From: Saprospiraceae bacterium
GTDB taxonomy: Bacteria; Bacteroidota; Bacteroidia; Chitinophagales; Saprospiraceae
DNA: 64,000 bases
Reading direction: 5' to 3'
Assembly: GCA_016714895.1 (NCBI GenBank)
Contig: JADKBV010000011.1
Span: forward strand, 1,426,001-1,490,000
Program-made: the position numbers and the translations under genes
Part shown: positions 32,963 through 40,878 of the stretch, piece by piece
How positions within the stretch are numbered: the first letter of the stretch is position 1
Layout: each line of letters opens with the position of its first letter
Notes under the pieces: generated by a model
What the model was told of the DNA's origin: nothing
Databases searched by the model: none
Seen by the model: only the letters and a program-made list of their open reading frames with translations

Positions 32963-33373
32963 TTATTTTTTTAATTCTGCACTGCCAAATAATTTTGAAA
33001 ATCTTTTGCACCAAATCAATACAAATTTATGTTTTTCAAAATCTATATTAGCAGGGAGATCCAGGGTGTATGTTCCGTTTTTTGGTGCTGTAATAATTTC
33101 AATACTGTTTAATGCCTGTCTGTTTTCAGAAAGGTACAGACGAAGATCCGGACCGCTATCGGACTTTAAGTTTTCTAATTGTAATTTTCTGACGCCGTTC
33201 TGATCCTCCACGACACTGATTTTACCACTTGTTGGATTTGAGCCACTTTCGAATTGCCCGGAATAAAGAACTTTAATATTGGTTGTATCTATTTCTTCAT
33301 TAATCGTTTCCACTTCGTTTTTCATACATCCGAAACTCAGAAAAATAAGGAAAATAAAAATGATCTTTTGCAT
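32963..33373 (-). CDS. DM13-domain lipoprotein
   Basis: 136 residues. The lipobox LSFGC follows a short signal sequence. The remainder is one DM13 domain (GQFESGSNPTSGKISV, GPDLRLYLS, FVLIWCKRFSKLFGSAEL) including the conserved Cys near the C-terminus. DM13 domains have been proposed to act in electron transfer or redox of surface proteins. The gene has its own promoter with the ATCACA direct repeat upstream. Confidence 0.88.
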   Translation of the reverse strand: MQKIIFIFLIFLSFGCMKNEVETINEEIDTTNIKVLYSGQFESGSNPTSGKISVVEDQNGVRKLQLENLKSDSGPDLRLYLSENRQALNSIEIITAPKNGTYTLDLPANIDFEKHKFVLIWCKRFSKLFGSAELKK

Positions 33374-33405
33374 ATTTTATAAATTTTAATAATTGTTGAA
33401 TAATA

Positions 33406-33440
33406 CAAAATTATACTACAATTATCACAGAATTATCACA
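33406..33440 (-). promoter_or_regulatory. DM13 promoter with direct-repeat operator
   Basis: The -7 box TAATTTTG is at 33406-33413 (minus strand). Ten bases upstream is ATCACA at 33424-33429, repeated at 33435-33440 with an 11-bp period (N5 between), on the plus strand. The same arrangement precedes the response regulator and beta-barrel genes. Confidence 0.75.
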
Positions 33441-33457
33441 TTCAGATAACTGAAAAA

Positions 33458-34489
33458 TTAAATATTAAAAATTGATTTCCAAAAAGACCAAAATTCAATT
33501 CTTTTATGGCCAGCCTTTTTATTTTCCACGCTGATTTCATACATATCATGATAATGTTTGAAAAAATCTTTGTAAGCCAGAATTAGACCTGTACTTTGAT
33601 CATAAATGTGTACCGGTTCGGAATTTATACCATTTAATTCTACGATTTGGAAGTTTTTTCCGGATTCGAGATCTGATAAATTTGTATATTTAAGGTCGTA
33701 CCGGCCATAAAAAAAATCCGGTATACATTGTGAAATCTGATCAAAAACATCTGTCAGTTGATCCGTAATCAGATGGTTGGCATTAATAAATCTGGTTCCG
33801 CGGTTATGATTTCCGATGGCTTCAATTTTTATTTTTTCACCCTTTTGCGGAATCGTATTTAAAAATTCAGGTTTTTGCCTATGTATCTGCAATTTTGCCC
33901 TGAAGGATGAAGACATTAATTGGCAAATCGTGCTTTTACCTTCTCCGGTGACCTCAAGAAATTTTTTGGTGGTAAATGATGTAATCCTGCCTTTTTTTTC
34001 TGAAGGTTTTCTAATGTAAAAAACAGCTGCTTCCTCCTGAAAATCACAATATTCCTGGATGATAAAATCACCAGGGTTATTAGCAACATATTTTTTTAAA
34101 GCGTAAATATCTTGAATCAAAGCAACACCTTTGCCGCGTTCTCCCATATCCGGTTTTGTTATGATGGGGAAAGTAAAACCATGTATCTTTAAATCTGAAA
34201 ATTCCCCTTGTTTGATCAATATGCCCTTCGGTTTGTATTCGTCCGGAATGTGTTGTAGCACACCAAATTTGCTATATCTGAAAAGTCCGCTATGTTTTAT
34301 GTTTGGGTTTACGTTAGTGAAATAGGTTGTTGATTTGGCCTTACAGGCTAAATAAATGATATAAAAACTAATGGGAAAATAAAACAACCAGATCGGCCAA
34401 TATTCATAATTAACTAATTTGCCAAACCAAACCGGCGTGGTATTTTTTTTCTTTAAATGAGGCAAAATAATATTGGAATGTAACACCAC
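33458..34489 (-). CDS. ATP-grasp-fold ligase with N-terminal membrane segment
   Basis: 343 residues. A hydrophobic stretch at about residues 30-50 suggests membrane attachment. ATP-grasp features follow: KPDMGERGKGVALIQ (ATP-binding loop), FIIQEYCD, and VELNGINSEPVHIYD near the C-terminus, which holds the Mg-binding Glu/Asn. Relatives include D-Ala-D-Ala ligases and glutamate ligases; the substrate cannot be told. It follows the YHS gene with a 57-bp gap. Confidence 0.78.
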   Translation of the reverse strand: MVLHSNIILPHLKKKNTTPVWFGKLVNYEYWPIWLFYFPISFYIIYLACKAKSTTYFTNVNPNIKHSGLFRYSKFGVLQHIPDEYKPKGILIKQGEFSDLKIHGFTFPIITKPDMGERGKGVALIQDIYALKKYVANNPGDFIIQEYCDFQEEAAVFYIRKPSEKKGRITSFTTKKFLEVTGEGKSTICQLMSSSFRAKLQIHRQKPEFLNTIPQKGEKIKIEAIGNHNRGTRFINANHLITDQLTDVFDQISQCIPDFFYGRYDLKYTNLSDLESGKNFQIVELNGINSEPVHIYDQSTGLILAYKDFFKHYHDMYEISVENKKAGHKRIEFWSFWKSIFNI

Positions 34490-34546
34490 CGGGGACAGCT
34501 ATATATTACCGACAATAAAAAAGGATACCATTATTTATTATAATTT

Positions 34547-34963
34547 TCATCTGCTTTTTTTAATATATCCTGCTCTGTCTTTATCCCAGTCTTTTTGTAC
34601 TTTTTTGTCATAATTCAGGTACAATTTACCTTCATGGATTGCCCACGCATCGGGTTCAATTTTGACAGCATATCCTTGCGCCCATCCATAAGCACAATAA
34701 CCACCATATTGAGGAGCATATTTTTCAGGTTGAGTGATAAATAAATTTTTATTATTTTCTGATGAAAAATACCAGACAGAACCCTGCCAATTATATGTAA
34801 TCGTTTTATTTCCTTTGACGGGTTTGTTTTCTGTAAAATAAGCAACAGGATCATACCCTTTAATAGCACCTTCTTTGGTTGTAAATATTTTGGATTCTTT
34901 TTTTGTCTGTGCCGTTAATCCGAATCCGGTCAACAACAATAATACAAAGATAAATATTCTCAT
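34547..34963 (-). CDS. YHS-domain protein, exported
   Basis: 138 residues with a signal peptide at 1-19. The YHS domain is visible in IKGYDPVAYF, WYFSSENNKNLF and YAPQYGGYCAYGWAQG. The YHS fold is often a metal-binding module associated with copper or haem proteins. It begins one base after DoxX. Confidence 0.9.
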   Translation of the reverse strand: MRIFIFVLLLLTGFGLTAQTKKESKIFTTKEGAIKGYDPVAYFTENKPVKGNKTITYNWQGSVWYFSSENNKNLFITQPEKYAPQYGGYCAYGWAQGYAVKIEPDAWAIHEGKLYLNYDKKVQKDWDKDRAGYIKKSR

Positions 34964-34964
34964 T

Positions 34965-35375
34965 TTATTGATTTTTTAAAATTTTATTGATTAATGATTT
35001 GATGTCATCTTTTCGGATTACCAAAACATTTAAACTACAAAAGGTAACCATGATGGCTAAAATGAATACCTGGCCGCCATCTCCGAGTATATCAATTCCT
35101 AAAAAAAATATATGGGATAAAATGGCTCCTGCCATGATGCCCAGGGCCAAAAGTGCTCCGATATAGGATGTTCGGTGCCAAACAAGGAGCAATCCGGTGA
35201 CCAACTCCATTATTCCTGTGCCGATCCTACCCCAAGGTTCAACACCTAAAGTTGAAAATATATGTACACTGACTGGAGCAGCTGTAAATTTAAAAAACAG
35301 GGTTTGTAAAAGAATAATGGCAGCAGCGATACTACATATTCTTTCCCATAAAAAAACAGGTTTAATGTTTGTCAT
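34965..35375 (-). CDS. DoxX-family membrane protein
   Basis: 136 residues and four predicted transmembrane helices (starting near residues 10, 50, 74 and 98). DoxX-like proteins act with oxidases and in thiol and oxidative-stress responses in other bacteria. It sits between the beta-barrel gene (37 bp) and the YHS gene (1 bp). Confidence 0.85.
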   Translation of the reverse strand: MTNIKPVFLWERICSIAAAIILLQTLFFKFTAAPVSVHIFSTLGVEPWGRIGTGIMELVTGLLLVWHRTSYIGALLALGIMAGAILSHIFFLGIDILGDGGQVFILAIMVTFCSLNVLVIRKDDIKSLINKILKNQ

Positions 35376-35412
35376 ACTATAAAAAGTTTTTTAATTACCG
35401 GAATTATCTTGT

Positions 35413-36225
35413 TTAATTTTCTAAAAATACGCCAAAAGAAAGTGATGGGGTAGCCTGAACATTTCTGGCGCCTGCACCGGCTCCTGCACCTCTCAAGGTC
35501 AACCCAAAATTTGGTTTGATAAAATACATTAATTCTATGGCCGGTGAAAAATAGGCTACATTGTTTGAAAACAACCCGGTTTTTGTAGTGGCTGCCGTAC
35601 CATTATCCAAAGGGCTTACACCTCCCAATTTTAGCATCGTCAACAACTTTTTATTTAAAAATTTATAGCCAAATTCGGCATCGTATCTGATTTCATCAGA
35701 AAAATTTTCTGACCGGTTGTTATACCCGATACCACCCTGTACCCACCACTTATCTGCTCCGGCACCAGAGGCTATTTTAAGCATTTGATTAAATTCGCCA
35801 TCTCCGGTAAATAATTCATTTGGGTCGACGTACTCACCGGTAGGAATGCCCAACAAAAGGGTCAATGTCAATGGGAATTTATTTTTGACAAGAGCATACC
35901 TTAGGGCAATGTCCACGTCACCAAAACCTGCATTGGAAGCTTTTGGACCTGACGCTGATTCTTTCAACGTATTGGTTTGTAAAAACGGGATGTAGCTTAC
36001 GACAGTAAATCTGTCGGTGATTCCGTATTCACCATAAAGGCTGAAGGTGTTAAAACTATAATCCTGAAATTCGACAACCTCTGATTTGTCGTCAAATATC
36101 TGGTTTCCGGTCAGACTGGTAAAATCCAGCTTCAGGAAACTTTTACCTTTTTCTTTGGTCCATGCCTGGGCCGTAATATTTGACCATGAAAGTACAGCAA
36201 AAAGGAAAAAAAATATGATTCTCAT
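35413..36225 (-). CDS. Outer-membrane beta-barrel protein
   Basis: 270 residues with a signal peptide (residues 1-19). The rest alternates polar and aromatic/hydrophobic residues, with repeats such as FSLYGEYGITDRFTVVSYIPF and DVDIALRYAL, and ends in a C-terminal barrel strand with a terminal region LSFGVFLEN. It resembles the transporter-like barrels of the phenol meta-pathway family; no specific function is known. It is first in its operon, with the direct-repeat operator upstream. Confidence 0.75.
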   Translation of the reverse strand: MRIIFFFLFAVLSWSNITAQAWTKEKGKSFLKLDFTSLTGNQIFDDKSEVVEFQDYSFNTFSLYGEYGITDRFTVVSYIPFLQTNTLKESASGPKASNAGFGDVDIALRYALVKNKFPLTLTLLLGIPTGEYVDPNELFTGDGEFNQMLKIASGAGADKWWVQGGIGYNNRSENFSDEIRYDAEFGYKFLNKKLLTMLKLGGVSPLDNGTAATTKTGLFSNNVAYFSPAIELMYFIKPNFGLTLRGAGAGAGARNVQATPSLSFGVFLEN

Positions 36226-36261
36226 AACAACATATATTAATTATAAAATGTAATAATGTTA

Positions 36262-36296
36262 CAATGTTCGTATGAAAATATCACAGAAGTATCACA
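36262..36296 (-). promoter_or_regulatory. Beta-barrel operon promoter with direct-repeat operator
   Basis: ATCACA occurs at 36280-36285 and 36291-36296, an 11-bp period with AGAAGT-like spacing. Ten bases downstream the minus strand reads GAACATTG at 36262-36269, a weak match to TAnnTTTG. An alternative -7 (TACATTTT, 36245-36252) also exists. Confidence 0.7.
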
Positions 36297-36329
36297 TAAC
36301 GAATAAAGGAGTGAAAAACCTGATTAAAA

Positions 36330-37790
36330 CTATGTGCCTTTTATTTCTTTAGGGACTGTAAACCAAAACGAATTGACAAAGTCATCGGATTCTGCCCGGA
36401 TGGTACAATCATGTAATGTGCAGATACTTTTTGCAATGGCCAGACCTAATCCGGAGCGGGCATTATCTGTTTTTTCTTTGGTATAGTACCTGTCAAAAAC
36501 AACTTCAAGATCTTGTTTCGGAATGATGTCTCCTGAATTACATATTTTTATTTTAAAAAATTGGCCACCATCTAATATTGAAATTTTTATATAACCACCT
36601 TCATAAACATATCTGACTGCATTGTCCAAAAGATTTTGAAACACCCGGTCTATATATTTGATGTCACCATAGGCCATGCCCAGATTTTCAATGATTTCGT
36701 AATTCAAATCCACATGTTTGGCCTTTATTTTAAGTTGGTACTTTTGAACAATATCAGACACTAATTCATAAATATTAAAGGGTTCTTTTTGAATGGTAAT
36801 TTGTCCGGATTCCAGCTTGCTCAATTCAAATAAGTCCGACACAAGGCGGTTGAGCCTTTGGGCTTCGGCATAAGCGGTGTCGATATATTTATTTTTGTCC
36901 TCTTCAGAAAGATCGCCTTTATTTTTTCGAACCAGGTCCAAAAATCCGATAATCGTTGCCAACGGTGTGCGCAGGTCGTGAGAAATATTCGAAATCATTT
37001 CTTTGCGAAACATATCCAGGCTGTTTAGTTTTTGATTGGCGGCGGATAATTCATCATTTATACGACTGATTTTATTGTTAGCATCTTCGATAATATTTTT
37101 ATCCTTTTGTTCGCGCATTAATATTTTTCTCAATTGCCACAAAAGCAAAAACATCATCAACATAAAAACAGCCAATGACAATAAAAATACTTTTATCAAT
37201 TCATCTCTTACGGATGATAAATAGATGTCAAGTTTTTCATCGACCATGACTACAGCTACTGTTTTACCTTCTTTGTTTTTGACAGGTGCAAAAGCTGACA
37301 ACCACATACCAAACTCATCAGTGTATTCAGGTATCATGCCACCGGTCTTATACTCCCTGTTGAGCGTAGGGTGATAAGAGTTGTATGGATGTCGGTAATA
37401 CGGTATGGAGTCTGATGTGATGCCAAATTCGTAAAACATATCACTTTTATTGGTCGTGATGGTGTATATCGGGCTTTTGAGCATATTGGCTATATAGTTT
37501 TTTCTCAAAAGTTTATGGATGCTGTGGTACAAACTATCCTGATCGCTTCGTTTTATGTCGTCTTTGGATGTATATGTTTGGAAAATTTTTTCATGAATAT
37601 CTCCATCAATCTGCAGCGCCAGGGAATTGGCTATTCCTGCAAGCCGCATCAGGGTGTATTGTTCGTGTTTTGAGACGGTGAAGTTATAAAACAAAACCAC
37701 AATCAACAACCATAATAAAACGATGAAGCCGCTGACCAAAAGAATGATTTGTCTCAGTCTCCTGTTTTTCCAAATGGTATTATTTGTCAT
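36330..37790 (-). CDS. Sensor histidine kinase
   Basis: 486 residues. Transmembrane helices at ~14-36 and ~198-220 bracket a ~160-residue periplasmic sensor domain with no recognised family beyond a cache-like end (FAPVKNKEGKTVAVVMVDE). A coiled segment (228-260), the HisKA box with His271 in SNISHDLRTPLATI, then an HATPase domain with N box (QNLLDNAVRY) and G box (RSGLGLAIAK) follow. Its ATG overlaps the response-regulator stop by 1 bp, so the pair is co-translated. Confidence 0.93.
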   Translation of the reverse strand: MTNNTIWKNRRLRQIILLVSGFIVLLWLLIVVLFYNFTVSKHEQYTLMRLAGIANSLALQIDGDIHEKIFQTYTSKDDIKRSDQDSLYHSIHKLLRKNYIANMLKSPIYTITTNKSDMFYEFGITSDSIPYYRHPYNSYHPTLNREYKTGGMIPEYTDEFGMWLSAFAPVKNKEGKTVAVVMVDEKLDIYLSSVRDELIKVFLLSLAVFMLMMFLLLWQLRKILMREQKDKNIIEDANNKISRINDELSAANQKLNSLDMFRKEMISNISHDLRTPLATIIGFLDLVRKNKGDLSEEDKNKYIDTAYAEAQRLNRLVSDLFELSKLESGQITIQKEPFNIYELVSDIVQKYQLKIKAKHVDLNYEIIENLGMAYGDIKYIDRVFQNLLDNAVRYVYEGGYIKISILDGGQFFKIKICNSGDIIPKQDLEVVFDRYYTKEKTDNARSGLGLAIAKSICTLHDCTIRAESDDFVNSFWFTVPKEIKGT

Positions 37791-38491
37791 CAGCTTGCGG
37801 GGGTTTTATTAAATTTATAGCCCAAACCCCAAACGGTGACAAGATACTTTGGATTTGAAGGTTCTTCTTCTATTTTGCTTCTGAGTCTGTTGATATTGGA
37901 ATTGACAGTGTGTTCCAATCCCTCAAATTGTTCGCCCCAAACTTTTTCAAGGACATCCATCCTTGAAAAGTTGCGCCCCGGATTGCACATAAAAAGTTTG
38001 ATCATGTCATATTCCTTAGCTGTCAGATTGACTTCCTGATTATTTTTTGTAAGCATGCTGTTAGCCATGTCGAGCTTGAGATCACCGATAACGATCATCT
38101 GATTTTCTTTTTTATCAATAGCTGATTTGGTTTGGGCCCTTCGCAGAAGCGCTTTAATCCGGGCAAGCAACTCTCCGTTACTGAAGGGTTTGGTCAGGTA
38201 GTCATCGGCACCCAGATCCAGGCCGGTGATTTTATCTTCATCTTCTGATTTGGAGGTCAACATCAAAATAGGCATTTGATGATTGTTTTGCCTGATTTTC
38301 CGACATATTTCCAGCCCGTTGACTCCCGGAAGCATAACATCCAAAACCAGGAGGTGAAAATGATTTTGCAAAACAGCATCCAAACCCTGCCAACCATTGT
38401 CAAATTCTTCAATCTGCAGAGGAAGTTCAGATAAAATGATTTTGATCAGATTTCTGATATTCGGATCATCTTCGATGATGGCAATCTTCAT
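37790..38491 (-). CDS. OmpR-family response regulator
   Basis: 233 residues. The receiver domain (1-120) has acidic residues E7, D8, D9, the phospho-acceptor Asp51 in LLVLDVMLPG, and the Lys in DYLTKPFSNGEL. The winged-helix DNA-binding domain spans ~130-230 (LTAKEYDMIKLFMCNPGRNFSR, TVNSNINRLRSKIE). OmpR-type regulators bind direct repeats spaced 10-11 bp, exactly the geometry of the ATCACA repeats at three nearby promoters, including its own. Confidence 0.93.
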   Translation of the reverse strand: MKIAIIEDDPNIRNLIKIILSELPLQIEEFDNGWQGLDAVLQNHFHLLVLDVMLPGVNGLEICRKIRQNNHQMPILMLTSKSEDEDKITGLDLGADDYLTKPFSNGELLARIKALLRRAQTKSAIDKKENQMIVIGDLKLDMANSMLTKNNQEVNLTAKEYDMIKLFMCNPGRNFSRMDVLEKVWGEQFEGLEHTVNSNINRLRSKIEEEPSNPKYLVTVWGLGYKFNKTPAS

Positions 38492-38514
38492 AATAAAAAA
38501 AATATAACCAATGA

Positions 38515-38549
38515 CAAAGGTACAATTACTTCATCACAAAAGTATCACA
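38515..38549 (-). promoter_or_regulatory. Response-regulator promoter with direct-repeat operator
   Basis: The -7 box TACCTTTG (minus strand) is at 38515-38522, 24 bp before the start codon. ATCACA occurs at 38533-38538 and 38544-38549 (11-bp period), again 10 bp upstream of the -7 box. Suggests autoregulation. Confidence 0.75.
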
Positions 38550-38677
38550 GAATCCCTGTGTGGCTCGTTAAAATGGCTGGAAATCTGAAAAAATAGTATA
38601 CCTTAACACAAAAATGATATTCAGACCCAATTTCCAAATTAAAAAACACCTGCCCCAATCACTACCAAAACTATTCG

Positions 38678-38685
38678 TATTTTCG
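38678..38685 (+). promoter_or_regulatory. -7-like box before the glycosyltransferase operon
   Basis: TATTTTCG resembles TAnnTTTG with one mismatch. It lies 18 bp before the TTG start at 38704, giving a very short leader. Confidence 0.4.
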
Positions 38686-38703
38686 CACCATAATACATAA
38701 ACT

Positions 38704-39399
38704 TTGGATTCCAATACCATCATCGATGTCATCATCCCGGTCTACAATGAAGCGGATTCTATCGCTTATGTCATCCGTGATATACCAAAAGATCGGGTGC
38801 GACATATCATTGTGTGCAACAACAACAGTTCGGATGATACTCCAGACATCGCCCGCCGATCCGGTGCTGTCGTGGTCGATGCGCCCGCCAGAGGTTATGG
38901 CAATGCCTGTCTCAAAGGCATGGCATATATCGCCGGCCAAAATATCAAACCGGATATCGTTGTTTTTTTAGATGGTGATTATTCAGATTATCCCGGACAA
39001 TTGCCTGAAGTGGTAGCTCCGATCATCCACGAAAACTTTGATATGGTCATCGGATCCAGAGCACTCGGAAAGATGGAACAAGGTGCCATGATGCCGCAAC
39101 AGATTTTTGGCAACTGGCTCGCAACGCGGCTGATCAAAATCTTTTTTGGGTATACCTTTACAGATCTGGGACCTTTCCGGGCCATACGATACGATAGATT
39201 GCTTGAACTTCAAATGGCCGACAAAACTTACGGTTGGACAGTAGAAATGCAGGTTAAAGCCGCCAAAAAAGGCTTTCGTTGTAAAGAAGTGGCCGTACAT
39301 TATAAAAAAAGAATCGGAGAATCCAAAGTTTCCGGCACCATCAAAGGCACCATTCTGGCCGGATATAAAATATTGTGGACCATATTCAAATCCTTATAA
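38704..39399 (+). CDS. Family 2 glycosyltransferase (DPM1-like)
   Basis: 231 residues. GT-A fold signatures: VIIPVYNEADSI, NNNSSDDT and FLDGDYSDYP (the DxD-type metal site). No transmembrane helices follow the catalytic part, so it resembles free dolichol-phosphate mannosyl/glucosyl transferases, which make lipid-linked sugar donors. The start is TTG at 38704; no ATG is better placed. The next gene starts on the base after its stop. Confidence 0.85.
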   Translation: MDSNTIIDVIIPVYNEADSIAYVIRDIPKDRVRHIIVCNNNSSDDTPDIARRSGAVVVDAPARGYGNACLKGMAYIAGQNIKPDIVVFLDGDYSDYPGQLPEVVAPIIHENFDMVIGSRALGKMEQGAMMPQQIFGNWLATRLIKIFFGYTFTDLGPFRAIRYDRLLELQMADKTYGWTVEMQVKAAKKGFRCKEVAVHYKKRIGESKVSGTIKGTILAGYKILWTIFKSL

Positions 39400-40878
39400 A
39401 TGACATTTCTGGCTTATCTTTTTTTGGTTTTGTACATCATCTCGCTCACCTGTATCGGCATCTACTGTCTTTTTCAGTTTCACCTGTTTTTTGTCTACCT
39501 TTTCCGAAAGGAAACCAAAAATGTCCCAAAGGAAAAACCGGAGACCCATGACCTGCCGCACGTTACGATACAATTACCCATCTTCAACGAAAAATACGTG
39601 GCAAGCCGGCTGATAGACAACATCACCTCTCTGGACTATCCCAAAAACAAACTCACCATCCTGGTTCTCGATGATTCTTCGGATGATACGCTGGAGATTT
39701 CCCGGAAAAAAGTGGAGGAATACCGCAACAAGGGGTTTGACATTACTTTATTACACCGCACAGACCGCTCGGGGTACAAGGCCGGGGCTCTTAAAGAGTC
39801 TATGCCTTATGTATTGTCGGAGTTTGTCGCCATCTTTGACGCTGATTTTTTGCCGGAAAAAGATTTTCTCAAAAAGACCATCCCTCATTTTGCCGACCAA
39901 AAGATTGGTGTGGTACAAACGCGATGGGAACATATCAACCAAAACCATTCTTTGCTGACAGAGATGCAGGCGATGCAACTCAATGTACACTTTACCGTAG
40001 AACAAAAAGGTCGTTACCGGGGAGATTATCTGTTGCAGTTTAACGGAACAGCAGGGGTGTGGCGTGTAAAAACCATAGAAGATGCCGGTGGATGGGAAGC
40101 AGATACCCTCACCGAAGATCTGGACCTGAGCTACCGCGCGCAACTCAAAGGCTGGAAAATAAAATATCTGGAAGAAGTAGGCTCTCCGGCAGAATTGCCA
40201 CCGGACATCTACGGACTCAAATCCCAACAATTCCGCTGGATGAAAGGAGGCGCCGAAAATGCAAAAAAATTGTTGTCCGGCATCTGGGCGTCATCACTTT
40301 CGGTACCGAAAAAAATCCATGCTACGTCTCATCTGATGGCCAGCAGTGTTTTTATCGCAGTATTGTGTTTGGGTTTGACCAGTGTACCCTTGATTTTTCT
40401 GAAACCCTACCTTCAGATGCCTTATTCGGTATTGAGTTTGTTTTTGATTTCTTTTGTGTCTATTGTTGTGCTGTACTTTAGTGCCAACGTCATCTTTCTC
40501 CGGAAGGAAAAAAATCTGATATGGCAGCTATTTAAGTTTGTCGTTATATTTCCGGTGTTTATGTCCTTGTCCATGGCGATGGCCTTTCACAACAGCGTAG
40601 CGGTATGGCAGGGATGGATCGGCAAAAAAAGCGCTTTCATCCGGACGCCCAAGTACGGAATCACCCGGCAATCTATACAGACAAATGCTCTGAGTTATTT
40701 CAAAAAATCATTCAACGGTATCAACGTCGGCGAAACGATGTTGGCCATCTATTTTGTGCTGGCTTTGGTTTTTGGGATCAAAGAGGGTGTTTATGACTTT
40801 TTAATTTTACACGGGATGCTCGCTTTGGGTTATCTGTCACTGATGATGTATGCAGTCAAAGCCCGCTGGTTTCGTTAG
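39400..40878 (+). CDS. Cellulose-synthase-like family 2 glycosyltransferase
   Basis: 492 residues. One N-terminal membrane helix (4-26) is followed by a GT2 catalytic domain with VLDDSSDDT, IFDADFLPE, the ED motif TEDLDLSYR and QQFRWMKGG, then four or five C-terminal helices. This is the CESA-CaSu-like layout of processive or lipid-linked transferases. Its start abuts the previous stop and its end overlaps the next gene by 29 bp, so the three genes form one translation-coupled operon. Confidence 0.9.
   Translation: MTFLAYLFLVLYIISLTCIGIYCLFQFHLFFVYLFRKETKNVPKEKPETHDLPHVTIQLPIFNEKYVASRLIDNITSLDYPKNKLTILVLDDSSDDTLEISRKKVEEYRNKGFDITLLHRTDRSGYKAGALKESMPYVLSEFVAIFDADFLPEKDFLKKTIPHFADQKIGVVQTRWEHINQNHSLLTEMQAMQLNVHFTVEQKGRYRGDYLLQFNGTAGVWRVKTIEDAGGWEADTLTEDLDLSYRAQLKGWKIKYLEEVGSPAELPPDIYGLKSQQFRWMKGGAENAKKLLSGIWASSLSVPKKIHATSHLMASSVFIAVLCLGLTSVPLIFLKPYLQMPYSVLSLFLISFVSIVVLYFSANVIFLRKEKNLIWQLFKFVVIFPVFMSLSMAMAFHNSVAVWQGWIGKKSAFIRTPKYGITRQSIQTNALSYFKKSFNGINVGETMLAIYFVLALVFGIKEGVYDFLILHGMLALGYLSLMMYAVKARWFR

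Noticed and set aside
33424..33440. CRP/FNR-type palindromic site (TGTGA-N6-TCACA)
   Set aside because: The ATCACA halves are direct, not inverted, repeats at all three sites, which fits OmpR-type binding rather than CRP.
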